From NCBI GenBank assembly GCA_009823505.1, contig VZQC01006583.1, forward strand, positions 845,344 through 909,343: a DNA stretch of 64,000 bases. Reading direction: 5' to 3'. Below the pieces are notes generated by a model that saw nothing but the letters and a program-made list of their open reading frames with translations, made no database searches and was not told where the DNA came from. Position numbers and translations under genes: made by a program. Positions 1 to 10,429 of the stretch are shown piece by piece (the stretch's first letter is position 1; each line of letters opens with the position of its first letter). The stretch comes from Rhizomys pruinosus. Lineage: Eukaryota; Chordata; Mammalia; Rodentia; Spalacidae.

Positions 1-3000
1 TCCTCCCACTCTGTGGGATTTCTCTTCACTTCCTTGATTGTTTCTTTTGATGTACAGAAGCTTTTGAGTTTGATGAGGTCCCATTTGTCAATTGTCGACC
101 TTAATTCTTGTGCAGCTGCTGTCTGATTTAGGAAGTCTTTTCCTACGCCTATGTCTTGTAGTCTGCTGCCAACTTTTTCTTCTATCACCTTCAGAGTTTG
201 GGGTTTCACGTTGAGGTCTTTAATCCATCTGGAGTTGACTTTTGTACAGGGTGAGAGGTAGGGGTTTAATTTCATTCTTCTACAAGTGGTGATCCAGTTT
301 TGCCAACACCACTTGCTGAAGATGCTGTCTTTTCTCCATTGTGGTTTCTTGGCCCCCTTGTCAAATATGAGATGGCTGAAATTGTATGTGCTCAGATTTG
401 GATCTTCGGTTTTGTTCCATTGGTCAACAGGTCTGTTTTTGTGCCAGTACCAGGCTGTTTTTATGACTATAGCCCTGTAGTATAGTTTAAAATCTGGTAT
501 AGAGATCCCTCCTGTGTAGCTCTTTTCACTCAGGATTGATTTGGCTATTCGGGGTCTTTTGTTTTTCCAAATGAATTTAAGAACTTTTGTTTCCAAGCCT
601 GTGAAGAAACTCTTGGGGATTTTGATTGGGATTGCATTAAATCTATACAAGAGTTTTGGTAAAATGGACATTTTTACAATGTTAATTTTCCCAATCCATG
701 AGCATGGGAGGTTTTTCCATCTTCTGAGGTCTTCTTCAATTTCTTTCTTTAAGGGTTTAAAATTTTTGTTGTAGAGGTCTTTGGTGTCTTTGGTTAGGTT
801 TGTTCCTAGGTATCTTATTGTTTTTGAGGCTATTGTGAGTGGGAAGGTCTCTTTGAATTCTTTCTCCAGTTGCTTGTTCTTGGTGTAAAGAAAGGCCATT
901 GATTTTCTAAGGTTAATTTTGTATCCTGCCACTTTGCTGAAGCTGTTAATCGTTTCTAGGAGTTTTCTGGTGGAGTTTTTTGCATCCCTTAAGTAAACAA
1001 TCATATCATCAGCAAATAGGGATAGTTTGACTTCCTCTTTTCCAATTAGTACTCCTTTAATATCCTTTTCTTGCCTTATTGCTCTAGCAAGTGTTTCAAG
1101 CACTATATTGAAGAGGAGTGGTGATAGGGGGCAGCCTTGCCGAGTTCCTACCTTTAAAGGGAATGTTTCTGTCATTTCCCCATTTAGGATGATATTGGCT
1201 GTGGGTTTCCTGTATATGGCTTTGATTACATTGAGGAATGATCCCTCCAATCCAATTCCTTCTAGGACTTTAAGCATGAAGGGATGCTGGATTTTGTCAA
1301 AGGCTTTTTCAGCATCAATTGAGATGATGGTGTGGTTTTTGTCTTTGATTCCGTTTATGTGTTTGATGATGTTTATTGATTTTCGTATGTTGAACCATCC
1401 CTGCATCTCTGGTATGAATCCAACTTGGTCATGATGGATGATCTTCTTGATGTGGGTCTGTATGCGATTTGCCAGTATTCTGTTTAGAATTTTGGCATCT
1501 GTGTTCATGAGGGAGATGGGTCTATAATTCTCCTTTTTGGTTGTATCTTTGCCTGGTTTTGGTAATAGAGTGATGTTGGCTTCATAGAAGGAATTTGGGA
1601 GAGTTCCCTCTGATTGTATACTTCTAAACAGTTTCAGAAATAATGGTTGTAGGTCTTTTTGAAATGTTTTATAGAATTCTGCTGTGAAACCGTCTGGGCC
1701 TGGGCTTTTTTTAGTTGGGAGGCTTCTTACTACATCCTCTATTTCTTCATATGTTATGGGTCTGTTTAAGCTGCTGGTCTCCTCTTGGCCAAGCTTTGGT
1801 GATTCCCAAGATTTCAGATATTCATCCATTTCTTCTAGATTTTCAAACTTGGTAGAATATAGGTTCTTGTAATATTCCCATATAATTTTCTTGATCTTTT
1901 CCTTGTCCGTTGTGATATTTCCCTTTTCATCACAGATTGTATTGATTTGGAGTTGTTCCTTCTTTCTTTTTGTTAACTGGGCTAGAGGTCTGTCTATCTT
2001 GTTTATTCTTTCAAAGAACCAACTTTTGGCTTCATTGATTTTTTGTATTGTTTTCTTTGTTTCTATTTCATTGATTTCTGCTCTGATTTTTGTTATTTCT
2101 TCCTGTCTGTTGCGTTTAGGGTTCATCTGTTGTTGCCTCTCAAGTGCTTTTAGCTGTAGTGTTAGATCATTCACTTGTGCTCTTTCTGTTTTTCTAATGT
2201 AGGCACCCAGGGCTATAAATTTCCCTCTTAGGACTGCTTTTAAGGTATCCCATAAGTTTTGTTGTGTTGTATTGTCATTGTCATTCAGTTCCAGGAATGT
2301 TTTTATTTCTTTCTTTATCTCTTCCTTGACCCATTCATTATTCAAGAGTGTGTTGTTTAGTCTCCATGTGTTCTTGTAGGCAGGAGGGCTTGTCCTGGTG
2401 TTGATGTTGAGCTTCATTGCACTGTGGTCTGACAGGATGCATGAAATTATTTCAATCTTTTTGTATTTGTAGAGGTTTCTTCTGTGTCCCAGGATGTGGT
2501 CGATTTTGGAGAATGTTCCGTGGGGTGCTGAGTAGAAAGTGTATTCTCTGGTATTAGGATGGAATGTTCGGTAGAGGTCTATGAGGTCCATTTGGTGTAT
2601 CATATCGTTCAGTTCAGATGTCTCTCTGTTTATTTTTTGTCCTGTTGACCTATCCAAAGGACTCAGTGGGGTATTGAAATCTCCCACTATGAGTGTGCTG
2701 GGGTTAGTCTGTGACTTGTGGTCCTGGAGAATTGTCTTTATAAAGTTTGGTGCACCAGAATTTGGGGCATATATATTCATAATTGTGAAATCTTCTTGGT
2801 GGATTGTTCCTTTGATGAAAATGTAATGGCCTTCTTTGTCTCTTCTGATTTCTTTTACTTTGAAGTCTATTTTATCCGATATTAAAATAGCAACACCTGC
2901 TTTCTTTTTGGTACCATTTGCTTGGAATATTTTTTTCCATCCCTTCACTTTAAGGTGGTGCCTGTCCTTGAAGGTAAGATGTGTTTCTTGTAGACAGCAT

Positions 3001-3125
3001 ATCGATGGATTCTGTTTCCTAATCCAATCTCCCAGTCTATGTCTTTTGATTGGGGAATTTAGTCCATTAATATTTAAGGTTATGACTGATAGGTTTGTGT
3101 TGCTTCCTTTTGCCTTATTATCCAT
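1..3125 (-). CDS. LINE-1 ORF2 protein (endonuclease-reverse transcriptase), C-terminus outside window
   Basis: ORF2p nicks target DNA and reverse-transcribes L1 RNA at the nick. I split the strand into codons from ATG 3125 to position 3 and found no TAA, TAG or TGA in 1,041 codons. An in-frame TAG lies about 20 bases upstream of the ATG. The N-terminal APE-type endonuclease has N18, E47 (QETH), D149 and N151 (GDFNT), D209 (SKIDH), D233 and H234 (SDH). The reverse transcriptase has D604 (SIDAEKAFD) and the FADD box with D706 and D707. These sit at a constant +4 offset from the human ORF2p catalytic residues, so no indel has shifted the domain core. The family is usually about 1,275-1,280 residues, so roughly 240 residues, including the cysteine-rich C-terminus, are missing only because the window ends. 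Confidence 0.95.
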   Translation of the reverse strand, partial: MDNKAKGSNTNLSVITLNINGLNSPIKRHRLGDWIRKQNPSICCLQETHLTFKDRHHLKVKGWKKIFQANGTKKKAGVAILISDKIDFKVKEIRRDKEGHYIFIKGTIHQEDFTIMNIYAPNSGAPNFIKTILQDHKSQTNPSTLIVGDFNTPLSPLDRSTGQKINRETSELNDMIHQMDLIDLYRTFHPNTREYTFYSAPHGTFSKIDHILGHRRNLYKYKKIEIISCILSDHSAMKLNINTRTSPPAYKNTWRLNNTLLNNEWVKEEIKKEIKTFLELNDNDNTTQQNLWDTLKAVLRGKFIALGAYIRKTERAQVNDLTLQLKALERQQQMNPKRNRQEEITKIRAEINEIETKKTIQKINEAKSWFFERINKIDRPLAQLTKRKKEQLQINTICDEKGNITTDKEKIKKIIWEYYKNLYSTKFENLEEMDEYLKSWESPKLGQEETSSLNRPITYEEIEDVVRSLPTKKSPGPDGFTAEFYKTFQKDLQPLFLKLFRSIQSEGTLPNSFYEANITLLPKPGKDTTKKENYRPISLMNTDAKILNRILANRIQTHIKKIIHHDQVGFIPEMQGWFNIRKSINIIKHINGIKDKNHTIISIDAEKAFDKIQHPFMLKVLEGIGLEGSFLNVIKAIYRKPTANIILNGEMTETFPLKVGTRQGCPLSPLLFNIVLETLARAIRQEKDIKGVLIGKEEVKLSLFADDMIVYLRDAKNSTRKLLETINSFSKVAGYKINLRKSMAFLYTKNKQLEKEFKETFPLTIASKTIRYLGTNLTKDTKDLYNKNFKPLKKEIEEDLRRWKNLPCSWIGKINIVKMSILPKLLYRFNAIPIKIPKSFFTGLETKVLKFIWKNKRPRIAKSILSEKSYTGGISIPDFKLYYRAIVIKTAWYWHKNRPVDQWNKTEDPNLSTYNFSHLIFDKGAKKPQWRKDSIFSKWCWQNWITTCRRMKLNPYLSPCTKVNSRWIKDLNVKPQTLKVIEEKVGSRLQDIGVGKDFLNQTAAAQELRSTIDKWDLIKLKSFCTSKETIKEVKRNPTEWE

Positions 3126-3166
3126 TTGCGGTTTGGGTTTAGGTTTCTACTTCTGCAGTTATGCTT

Positions 3167-4297
3167 TTATTGATTTCTCTTTCTAGGTGCCTGGGGTTGG
3201 TTGCTCCTTTCTTCTGTTCTTTGAATTGCTTCAAGTATTCTCTGAAGGGTTGGTTTTCCGGACATGTATTCTTTCAAGTTGTTTATGTCATGGAAGATTT
3301 TTCTCTCTCCTTCAACTATAATTGACATTTTTGCTGGGTATAGTAACCTGGGTTGGCATCTATTGTCCCTTAACACTGGGAATGCTTTGCTCCAGGTTCT
3401 TCTTGCTTTCATAGTTTGCATTGAGAAGTCAGTTGTAATTCTGATAGGTTTCCCCTTATAGGTCACTTGTTGTTTTTCTCTTGTGGCTTTAAGGATTTTG
3501 TCTTTGTTTTGGGTGTCTAGCATTTTAACTATGATGTGGCATGGAGAATTTCTTTTCTGATCTTGTCTGTTTGGAGTTCTATGTGCTTCTTGTATTTGTA
3601 TTGGTTTGTCTTTTTTTAGTTTGGGGAAGTTTTCATCTATTATTCTGTTGAAGATCTGATCAATACCATTCTCTTGGGATTCTTCTCCTTCCTCTATTCC
3701 TATGATGTGGAGGTTTGATCTTTTCATAGTGTCCCACAGTTCCTGGTTGTTCCATTTTTGTGTATTTTTAAATTTTTCATAATCTTTCCTTGAGGTTTTT
3801 AGTTGTTCTGTGTTATCTTCCAGGTCTGATATTCTTTGTTCTGCTTCCTCCATTCTGCTTCTGAGGCTTTTTCCATTCCTTTCCTCTTGAATGGATGAGT
3901 GTTTGATTTCCTTTTTCATTTCCTCTTCTGATTTCTTTAGTATTTCTACTTCTTTTTGGAGCTTCTCGATCTCTTTTTGTAGCTCTTTGGTTCGCTGGTT
4001 GGTTTCTTTATCTTTTTCAGCATGGGATCTTTTCAGTGTTTCTACTTTCTTCCGGAGCTTGTCATTCTCTCTCTCTAGGTCCTTCTTGAGTTCCTCATTC
4101 TCTTTTCTTAGTTCTTTGATTTGTTCTTTATGATCTTGTAGTTCTTTAAATGTGTTCCCAATTGTGTTTCTGATGTCTGTGTCCTGGTGCATCCCCAGAG
4201 GGATCACACTGCAGGAGTCTTCCATAGGGTTGGTAAAGCTTGGTGTGGGATTATCCTGCCCCTTTCCAGTGTTGTCTCTTCTTCGTGATCCTGGCAT
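3167..4297 (-). CDS. LINE-1 ORF1 protein (RNA-binding trimeric chaperone)
   Basis: ORF1p coats L1 RNA and acts as a nucleic-acid chaperone in the cytoplasmic L1 particle. From ATG 4297 the product is 376 residues, close to mouse ORF1p. The frame is open up to 4324, but the codon there is TTG, so I chose the first ATG. Residues ~1-45 form a basic, proline-containing head. Residues ~46-190 are a long heptad-rich K/E/L coiled coil, ending in the conserved R-x-E-x-A-E-x-R-I-S-D-L-E-type trimerisation segment (~146-162). Residues ~195-292 are the RRM, beginning near LHIIGIEEGEE. Residues ~293-358 are the C-terminal domain, with ARRTW (~298) and YPAKM (~320). The stop TAA at 3169-3167 is followed 41 bases later by ORF2. 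The frame is intact. Confidence 0.95.
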   Translation of the reverse strand: MPGSRRRDNTGKGQDNPTPSFTNPMEDSCSVIPLGMHQDTDIRNTIGNTFKELQDHKEQIKELRKENEELKKDLERENDKLRKKVETLKRSHAEKDKETNQRTKELQKEIEKLQKEVEILKKSEEEMKKEIKHSSIQEERNGKSLRSRMEEAEQRISDLEDNTEQLKTSRKDYEKFKNTQKWNNQELWDTMKRSNLHIIGIEEGEESQENGIDQIFNRIIDENFPKLKKDKPIQIQEAHRTPNRQDQKRNSPCHIIVKMLDTQNKDKILKATREKQQVTYKGKPIRITTDFSMQTMKARRTWSKAFPVLRDNRCQPRLLYPAKMSIIVEGERKIFHDINNLKEYMSGKPTLQRILEAIQRTEERSNQPQAPRKRNQ

Positions 4298-4655
4298 ATG
4301 GGCTTCTCCTTGCCTGTATTCCAATGTGAGTCCAAATGCCTCTTCACTGTGTTGAAGGCTTGCTTTTCTTGCCTCCTTCAGATGCCTCTTCGTATGTACC
4401 TTCTGCTGGGCTCAGGAGATCTCAGATCTCAAGAGTCACACAAGCCTACCTTTAATACTGCTGGGAGGATAACTCCACCCCCACAGCCACAAAATCCAAT
4501 CAAGCCAAAGACCGCACCTTTAATCCCAGCTGGGAGGATAACTCTGACCCCACAGCCACAAACACCAATCAAGCCAAAGACAGCTGGACCAAGGGATCAA
4601 CAATCCCCTCTTCCTTCTGCTGGGCTCAGGAGATCTCTGGTCTTGATTCTTACTT
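4298..4655 (-). promoter_or_regulatory. LINE-1 5'UTR/promoter with partial tandem monomers
   Basis: The sequence between the ORF1 ATG and the L1 5' end carries internal repetition. A block beginning CCTTCTGCTGGGCTCAGGAG occurs at 4399 and again at 4613 (spacing 214 bp). A second block of about 65 bp (4450-4513) is repeated at 4518-4582. Rodent L1 promoters are typically built from ~200-bp tandem monomers, so this looks like one full and one partial monomer. The promoter role is inferred from position and architecture. Confidence 0.7.
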
Positions 4656-4797
4656 AGGTTTGATTCCCAGCACCCACACCTCCAGTTCTAGGAGATCTGG
4701 TGCCCTTTTATGGCCACCACAGGCATTGCACCTGTGTTGTGCACTTAACATACACATAGGCAGCACAATGGCACACACAAAAATAAATTTTACAAAG
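4656..4797 (+). mobile_element. B2 SINE, 3' part only
   Basis: This begins at the B-box region (GGTTTGATTCCCAGCACCCA) and runs to the AAAATAAATTTTA tail. The tRNA-like 5' third is missing exactly where the L1 begins, which suggests that the L1 interrupted this SINE. Confidence 0.75.
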
Positions 4798-5034
4798 GAC
4801 CCTCAAGTTATCTTGTGGCTCCTCCCTCCCAAGGCAGGTGTGCAGGTTTGGTAATTCTCCTGAGCATAGAACTGAATCTGACACTAAAAACTCCATCCGT
4901 CACACTGGCTTTCTGCTTCTTCTCTCTCTGGAGTCACTCTGAGGGAAGCAGGTGAGGTTTCCTAAGGACACTTCAGCCATTTGTGGAGAGATGGGTGACT
5001 GGATCCTCCCATTACCAGTCCCTGTGTGTTGTCG

Positions 5035-5140
5035 TCTTGTTTTGTTTTGTTTGAGACAGGGTCTCTTCTGTAGCCCAGGCTAGCCTCAGATTCCAGGCTG
5101 GGACTGAAATGCCAGCAATCCTCCTGCTCCAGTCTCTCAT
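5035..5140 (-). mobile_element. B1 SINE, diverged partial copy
   Basis: The plus strand reads as reverse-complement B1: T-rich start, GAGACAGGGTCTCTTCTGTAG, CCAGGCTAGCCTC. The distal part is diverged. Confidence 0.7.
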
Positions 5141-5376
5141 GACGAGCACAAGGCATTACTTGAAGCAGAGACCTCAAGTCTCACCAGGTCTTCAGATGGT
5201 GGCAGCCCTGCCTGTTGTCTTGTTCCAGTCCTGTGAGAGAATCCCTGAACCCTGCTCACAACTGCTTTCCCTTATGGATTCCCGACCTTCAGAAACTGGT
5301 CAGGTAAGATGTGCTAATTGCTTTAGGCTGCTAAATTTGGGGATGGTTTGTTACATAGCACTAAATGACTAACACA
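5141..5376 (+). mobile_element. Old MaLR/MLT1-like LTR fragment
   Basis: The 3' part reads like an MLT1-class LTR end: CTTCAGAAACTGGTCAGG, then GCTGCTAAATTTGGGGATGG, TTTGTTACATAGCA and a terminal ACTAACACA. It is diverged, and the subfamily cannot be resolved by eye. Confidence 0.5.
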
Positions 5377-6329
5377 TCCTCTCCCTTGAGTGACCAACAG
5401 TACAGGCTGTCACGGGGACACTTCTCACAGGGACACTTCCCTTAGTGACCCTCTATTTATGAAGAGTGCAACTCTATGCAAAGCGATCAGCTTCAGCAGA
5501 CAAAGATACGTCCTCTGGAACTTACAGAGGAAGGCTGACACAGCCCAGTAACTGCAGTGTGACAACAGATCCTTGGGGTGAAGGCATGAGTCACAGGAGT
5601 CGGGAGCTGTGGGGAGCTTAGGAGGAAGCACGGAACATTGCTGAAGGTGTTGTGGCAGCAGGCATCTGGGCTGTGCTCCTAGGGCAGTATACCAGGGTTC
5701 CTTTGCTCGACTGTAGACTCCCCACTGCTTCAGGTTGACTTTGCCAAGGCTGTGCCTGCAGGGAGTTATGGGGAGGGAGGTGACGTTTGGGGGCAACATT
5801 TGTGGGGAGTAAGGGGTGGAGAGGCGTTCAACTGCAGGTCGGTTGTAGTAGAGCCTGCAGCAGTACCACGGGGTGATTGTGGAGCTCTGAGGGCTTGCAC
5901 AGTTGAGGCAAGTGGCCTGGGCCTTGGTGTTGTGGCACTAGACAGACATCAGGTGTCCATTGCTTGTACATCTGGAGACACTGACTAGATGAGGCAGCTT
6001 CATATGGTTAAGTGCATTCTGGGACCATTGCTAGGTGACATTTCTACCACAGAGGGCATTTGCACCTTACTCCTTTTGCTTCAGATTGATGTGTCATGAG
6101 TTGGATTGTTCCTGTGTTTGTATTCTTGATGCCCAGTTGGTGGCCCTGTGTGGGGGAGGTTATAAACTCTGTGGGGTATGGAGCCTAGCTGGGGAAGGGA
6201 GTTTCTGGAGGATAGGACTTAGAGTTTACAGCCTGACCTGCTTCTAGTCCACTGTTCTTGCTTTCTTTTTTCCCAGGATGTGAGGGGTAAGGAGTCCTGG
6301 ATACATGCCACCCCCTGCTGTGCATTCAC
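5377..6329. other. Unassigned sequence
   Basis: No gene or repeat recognised. The G-rich plus strand at 5740-5830 is the only compositional feature. Confidence 0.4.
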
Positions 6330-6975
6330 ACATCACTGTACCTCCCTGCCAACCATGGCCTGTATCCCTACACCACTGTACCCTCCCTACCAACCATGGC
6401 CTGTATCCCTACACCACTGTACCCCCCTACCAACCATGGCCTGTATCCCTACACCACTGTACCCTCCCTACCAACCATGACCTGTATCCCTACACCACTG
6501 TACCCTCCTACCAACCATGACCTGTACTCCTACACCACTGTACCTCCCTACAAACTATGACCTGTATCCCTACACCACTGTACCCTCCCTACCAACCATG
6601 GCCTGTATCCCTACACCACTGTACCCTCCCTACCAACCATGGCCTGTATCCCTACACCACTGTACCTCCCTACCAACCATGACCTGTATCCCTACACCAC
6701 TCTACCCTCCCTACCAACCATGCCCTGTATCCCTACACCACTGTACCCTCCCTACCAACCATGGCCTGTATCCCTACACCACTGTACCTCCCTACCAACC
6801 ATGACTTGTATCCCTACACCACTCTACCCTCCCTACCAACCATGACCTGTATCCCCACACCACTGTACCCTCCCTACCAACCATGACCTGTATCCTTACA
6901 CCACTGTACCTCCCTACCAACCATGGCCTGTATCCCTACACCACGGTACCCTCCCTACCAACCATGGCTTGTATC
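6330..6975 (+). repeat. Minisatellite, 40/41-bp unit, about 16 copies
   Basis: The unit carries TGTATCCCTACACCACTGTA followed by CCCTCCCTACCAACCATGGCC. Unit starts fall at 6361, 6402, 6442, 6483, 6523, 6563, 6604, 6645, 6685, 6726, 6767, 6807, 6848, 6889, 6929 and 6970. The 40-bp units lack one C in the CCCTCC run. The unit is not a multiple of three and has no stop in several frames, so it creates overlapping proline-rich open frames that I regard as artefacts. Confidence 0.95.
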
Positions 6976-7059
6976 AAACCATGAACCAAAACAAGTCCTT
7001 TCTCCTTAATGTGTTCCTGTCAGATATTTGTTTGTAACAAGAAAGCGATTAATACAGAA

Positions 7060-7425
7060 TGTTGGTACTGAGAAATGGAATCATTGCTGTCGCTGTGACA
7101 AAATGACTGTGTGGATCATAGGACTTTGTGGGGAGAAGAGGGAGATGAGTCCTGGCTAGATAAAGTGGACCATTGGAGAGGTGGGCCTTCACTTGTAACT
7201 CAGCCCTGTTTTTAACACCCCCACCCCTGCCTCGCTTCCTGTCCTGCTAAGATGCAAGGAGAGATGAAGACCCACGACCTCTGTTGTGAGGCTGCCTGCC
7301 ACCACGTATCCCTTCCACGATGGACATGATTCTCTCAAACCCTGAGTCAAAATAAATCCTTCCACCATGAAGTCACTTCTTATGAAGTATTTGTTCACAG
7401 CAATAGAAAAGTAACTCTTACCCTG
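7060..7425 (+). mobile_element. URR1-type nonautonomous DNA transposon or LTR-like remnant
   Basis: It contains TTGCTGTCGCTGTGACAAAATGAC at its left and AAATAAATCCTTCC, then TTTGTTCACAGCAATAGAAAAG at its right. This is the shared 3' signature of several copies in the window. Heavily diverged; family naming is tentative. Confidence 0.4.
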
Positions 7426-8191
7426 GCGGCCGATCAGAGCAGCCTGGCAAAATATGGAATATAAAACTCTAAGCAAGTTTAGGTCATCATCATCACTGCC
7501 ACCATCATCACCTATTGAGTCCCATATTCTGGAAAAAATCAGGCAGATAAAGCTCTAGCACACAGCAACACACCAACTAGAGACGCAATATCAACTACCA
7601 CTGATAGTTTATCTTCAACGATTTAGACTTAGAACCAAACCACATATGCAGCGCCTAATGTCACCAATTTAGCTCCCTCCGAGCCGCAACCTTAACACCG
7701 TCACCCTTCACTAAGCTTCGAGATACTGCTATAAGATGCATCTAACGGTTCCTAAGATCAACAGTGCCTGCTTTCTGGTAGACTGTTCTTTCTTTTCTCT
7801 TTTCATTTTTTTAACCATAAGTGATACATTTTGAGTACAAGCATCCTTCATGTAAAACCAATTTGGTCAAGCAGTTGTGCCCAACCCACACAGCTCATTG
7901 GGTCCCACCGTCCAGCAGGGGTTGCTTGTATGTTCATTCAAGTTGATTAAATGAGTGTCCAGTTCATATTGTTGTTAGTTTCACCATTCAACCCCATCGC
8001 AAGCCCTACATTCGACCACGCCCCCTCTTCCGCAGATTGTTCCCTAGGCTTAGAAAAGGGCAAGGTGGCGAAGAAGCAAACAGTCTACTTCTCTTGGACT
8101 GTTGTTTGAGTCTCTAGTCTCTTCTAGTTGATATTTTCTCCTTTGAAACAAGCCTGCTCAACAAGCACCTTGTCCAGCATAACCCTCCTTC
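7426..8191. other. Unassigned sequence
   Basis: No repeat family or open frame recognised. The composition of 7510-7740 is C/A-rich and unlike its neighbours; I could not match it to mitochondrial DNA or any gene. Confidence 0.35.
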
Positions 8192-8305
8192 GATCCTACT
8201 AATGAAGCACAATTATATATATAGGTATTTAAACAGTATAATATATAGCCTTTTGATCCTACTAATGAAGCACATGCAATTAGATATATAGGTATTTAAA
8301 CAGTA
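8192..8305 (+). repeat. Imperfect tandem duplication, 63-bp period
   Basis: A block beginning GATCCTACTAATGAAGCAC and ending GGTATTTAAACAGTA occurs at 8192-8245 and again at 8255-8305. The copies differ mainly by a short insertion after the GAAGCACA motif. Confidence 0.85.
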
Positions 8306-9594
8306 CTAATTGTTATAGTAGGTTACTTTGGTATAGACACAGATGTTTGGATGGTATGTTAATCCATGAATTACATTTTCTTCTGTTAAGTATGACAGGG
8401 TCTTCCTGTGGTTTATAAGACTGTTCCTTTCTATTGTCATATGATGTTCGAGTTGGGGCAGAGACAGCTCCACAGATGACGAGTTCTTTAAAACTGCCAG
8501 TAGCAGTTATGGGCTGTTTGCTAGTGATCTGCTTGCATCATCTATGTACCTCTGAAGCAAACCTTTTGATTGCAGGATCAGAGGCTCTGAGTGGCCAGGC
8601 ATGGATCATTACCCCTTTTAGCAAGAGAAGAGGTCATTCCACACAAGCTCCTGGGCTGCGTCCTACACGGAGGATGGATTCTCACAGGAAAAAATCGACT
8701 TTGTTACCAAACGAAGGTCCATTGGTGGGGAAGTGAAAGGACAGAGGGTCTTTCTAAGCCAGGGAACTAGCTGTAGTAATGACATGGAGGTGTTAAAGAA
8801 TTCGGTTTGCTCTGGGATTGGCAAGCGACATATATTTCCACAAAGGCATATTAAATATGTAAAAATCGCTCTGGCTCCCCTGATACAGATAAAGATCCAT
8901 GCTCCTTTAGTGAAGGGAAGAGGAATGCACTGAGAGTGATAAATTATGTAGATAATATTTCTATATGCACAGAGAGCCCAACCACAAGAGACACAGGGCT
9001 CCCCCGGGAAGACGACCTGAAAGCCGCAGACAGGAGACGGAAGAGGCTGAAAGGAGAGGAGGTGAATGAGGTCTGGCAGGTCTGGCCTGGTGCGAAGCAA
9101 AACCGAATGAGCTGACGATTTTCCCTGAGGCTGTTCCATCGTGACCAAAGTGGTGTGAATTGGCTATGGCAGGCTGGGCAGTCAGCTCTGACAGACATGG
9201 AGGCAGATTTGGGGCCTGATAGGAATTTATGTTGTTCTCTGAAGGCAGCAGCTTTGGTGATTATTCTAGAAGCTGGAATGAGGCACTGTTCTCCATAGTC
9301 TGATGGTCAGGTTGCCTAGGAAGGAGCACTGAGGGAGGAGGAATCGGGACATCTATGTCCTCCATGATGCCTGGCATGGGTGAGGGCTGGTCAGTTGTCC
9401 CACCTGTTAAAACGTGGCAGTGAAGCTCACAGGAGGCCACCGGGAACTCCATCTTGGTACTGATGGAGAAAAGCATATGGAGGTCTCAAGGGTAGGACAC
9501 AGATCTGCAACAAGCAAGTCTGAATTCAGGTAAGCCTTGTGCCTGGCAGGGAATTTTTGACCTTGTCAAGAGAGATTAGAGACATTCGCCATTA
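8306..9594. other. Unassigned sequence
   Basis: About 1.3 kb without a recognised repeat. A 161-codon minus-strand frame (8663-9148) shows no domain I know, so I do not call it a gene. Confidence 0.35.
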
Positions 9595-10061
9595 GGTCTA
9601 GTGAGATGGCTCAGCAGTTAAGAGCACTGGTCACTCTTGTAGAGGACTCAGGTTCAGTTCCCAGCACCCACATGACAGCTCACAACTGTGCATAACTCTA
9701 GTTCCAAGGAATATATCACCCTCTTCTGGCCTCCATGGGCACTGCACTACATGGTTGAACTTACAAATCCACAGGCAAGGGGCTGGAGAGATAGCCTAGC
9801 GGTTAAGAGCACCGACGCTCTTGCAGAGGACCCGGGTTCGATCCCCAGCACCCACATGGCGGCTAAGAACCGTCTGTAACTCCACTTCCAGGAGAACTCC
9901 AGTTCCAGGGGAATCTGAGACCCTCTTCTGACCTCCGCGGCATTGCACGACACGGGTGCACAGACCTGCATGCAAACAATACATTCATACACATACAAAA
10001 ATAAATAATAAAAAAAAATGCACAGGCAAAGCACTCACATAAAAATAAGAATAAATAAACT
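9595..10061 (+). mobile_element. Older B2 SINE, split by a younger B2
   Basis: The 5' part (9595-9778) runs from AGTGAGATGGCTCAGCAGTT through the B box to TTACAAATCCACAGGCAA. The 3' tail resumes at 10021 (CACAGGCAAAGCACTC, then AATAAGAATAAATAAACT). The interruption is exactly the B2 at 9779-10020. Confidence 0.85.
9779..10020 (+). mobile_element. Young B2 SINE nested in B2
   Basis: A complete B2 with A and B boxes, a cricetid-like 3' half and an A-rich tail. It is flanked by a 9-bp target-site duplication CACAGGCAA (9770-9778 and 10021-10029). It is very similar to the copy at 24507-24770, so the subfamily is young. Confidence 0.92.
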
Positions 10062-10215
10062 GTTTTTTTTTTTTTTTGGCCTCTTTGAGATAGGGTCTCC
10101 CTGTAGCCTGAGCTGTCCTGGAACTCACTCTGTAGACCAGGCTGGCCTTGAACTCACAGAGATCCACCTGCCTCTGCCTCCCAAGTGCTGGGATTAAAGG
10201 CATGCACCAGGCCCA
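10062..10215 (-). mobile_element. B1 SINE
   Basis: Poly(T), GAGATAGGGTCTCCCTGTAG, AACTCACTCTGTAGACCAGG and GTGCTGGGATTAAAGGCATG read as reverse-complement B1, nearly full length. It directly abuts the tail of the older B2. Confidence 0.93.
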
Positions 10216-10429
10216 GCACAAAACATTTTTAAAAAGGAGATTGACTATGACATTGATCATGTAGATACAGAGCCATAAGGAGAGATAATTTGATTATGCC
10301 TTATTATTGAACAAAAGGAGGAACTCCCATTGAGCTATGTTTCTGTGGTTATATGAAAAGATATTAATGAAGTCAGGATTCTCATCCTGTCTTAGGACTC
10401 TACCTTTTTTAAGAGAAGAGAAATTTCAT

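Larger units (their letters stand above)
1..4655 (-). mobile_element. LINE-1 retrotransposon, 5' part, both ORFs open
   Basis: Read on the minus strand, the order is 5'UTR (about 4655-4298), ORF1 (4297-3167), a 41-bp spacer, then ORF2 (3125 to the window edge). This is the standard rodent L1 layout. There are no frameshifts or internal stops in what is visible, which is unusual because most genomic L1 copies are truncated or decayed. The element leaves the window at position 1, so about 240 ORF2 codons, the 3'UTR and the poly(A) tail are unseen. Its 5' end abuts the middle of a B2 SINE, so it probably inserted into that SINE. Its target-site duplication cannot be tested without sequence to the left. 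Confidence 0.95.

Noticed and set aside
286..3461. Plus-strand open frames of 60-135 codons
   Set aside because: They are antisense shadows of the L1 ORF1 and ORF2 coding sequence.
4298..4324. Nine extra N-terminal codons for L1 ORF1 starting at 4324
   Set aside because: The codon at 4324-4322 is TTG, not ATG. The first ATG is at 4297, giving 376 residues in line with the family.
6280..6845. Proline-rich proteins of 66-95 codons
   Set aside because: They arise from the 40/41-bp minisatellite, whose unit is not a multiple of three; no start context or flanking gene structure.
7510..7740. Possible nuclear mitochondrial insertion
   Set aside because: C/A-rich composition is suggestive, but I could not recognise any mitochondrial gene.
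8663..9148. 161-codon minus-strand frame as a possible gene
   Set aside because: No domain, no exon-like signals that I can support, overlapping frames of similar size; chance remains the simplest explanation.
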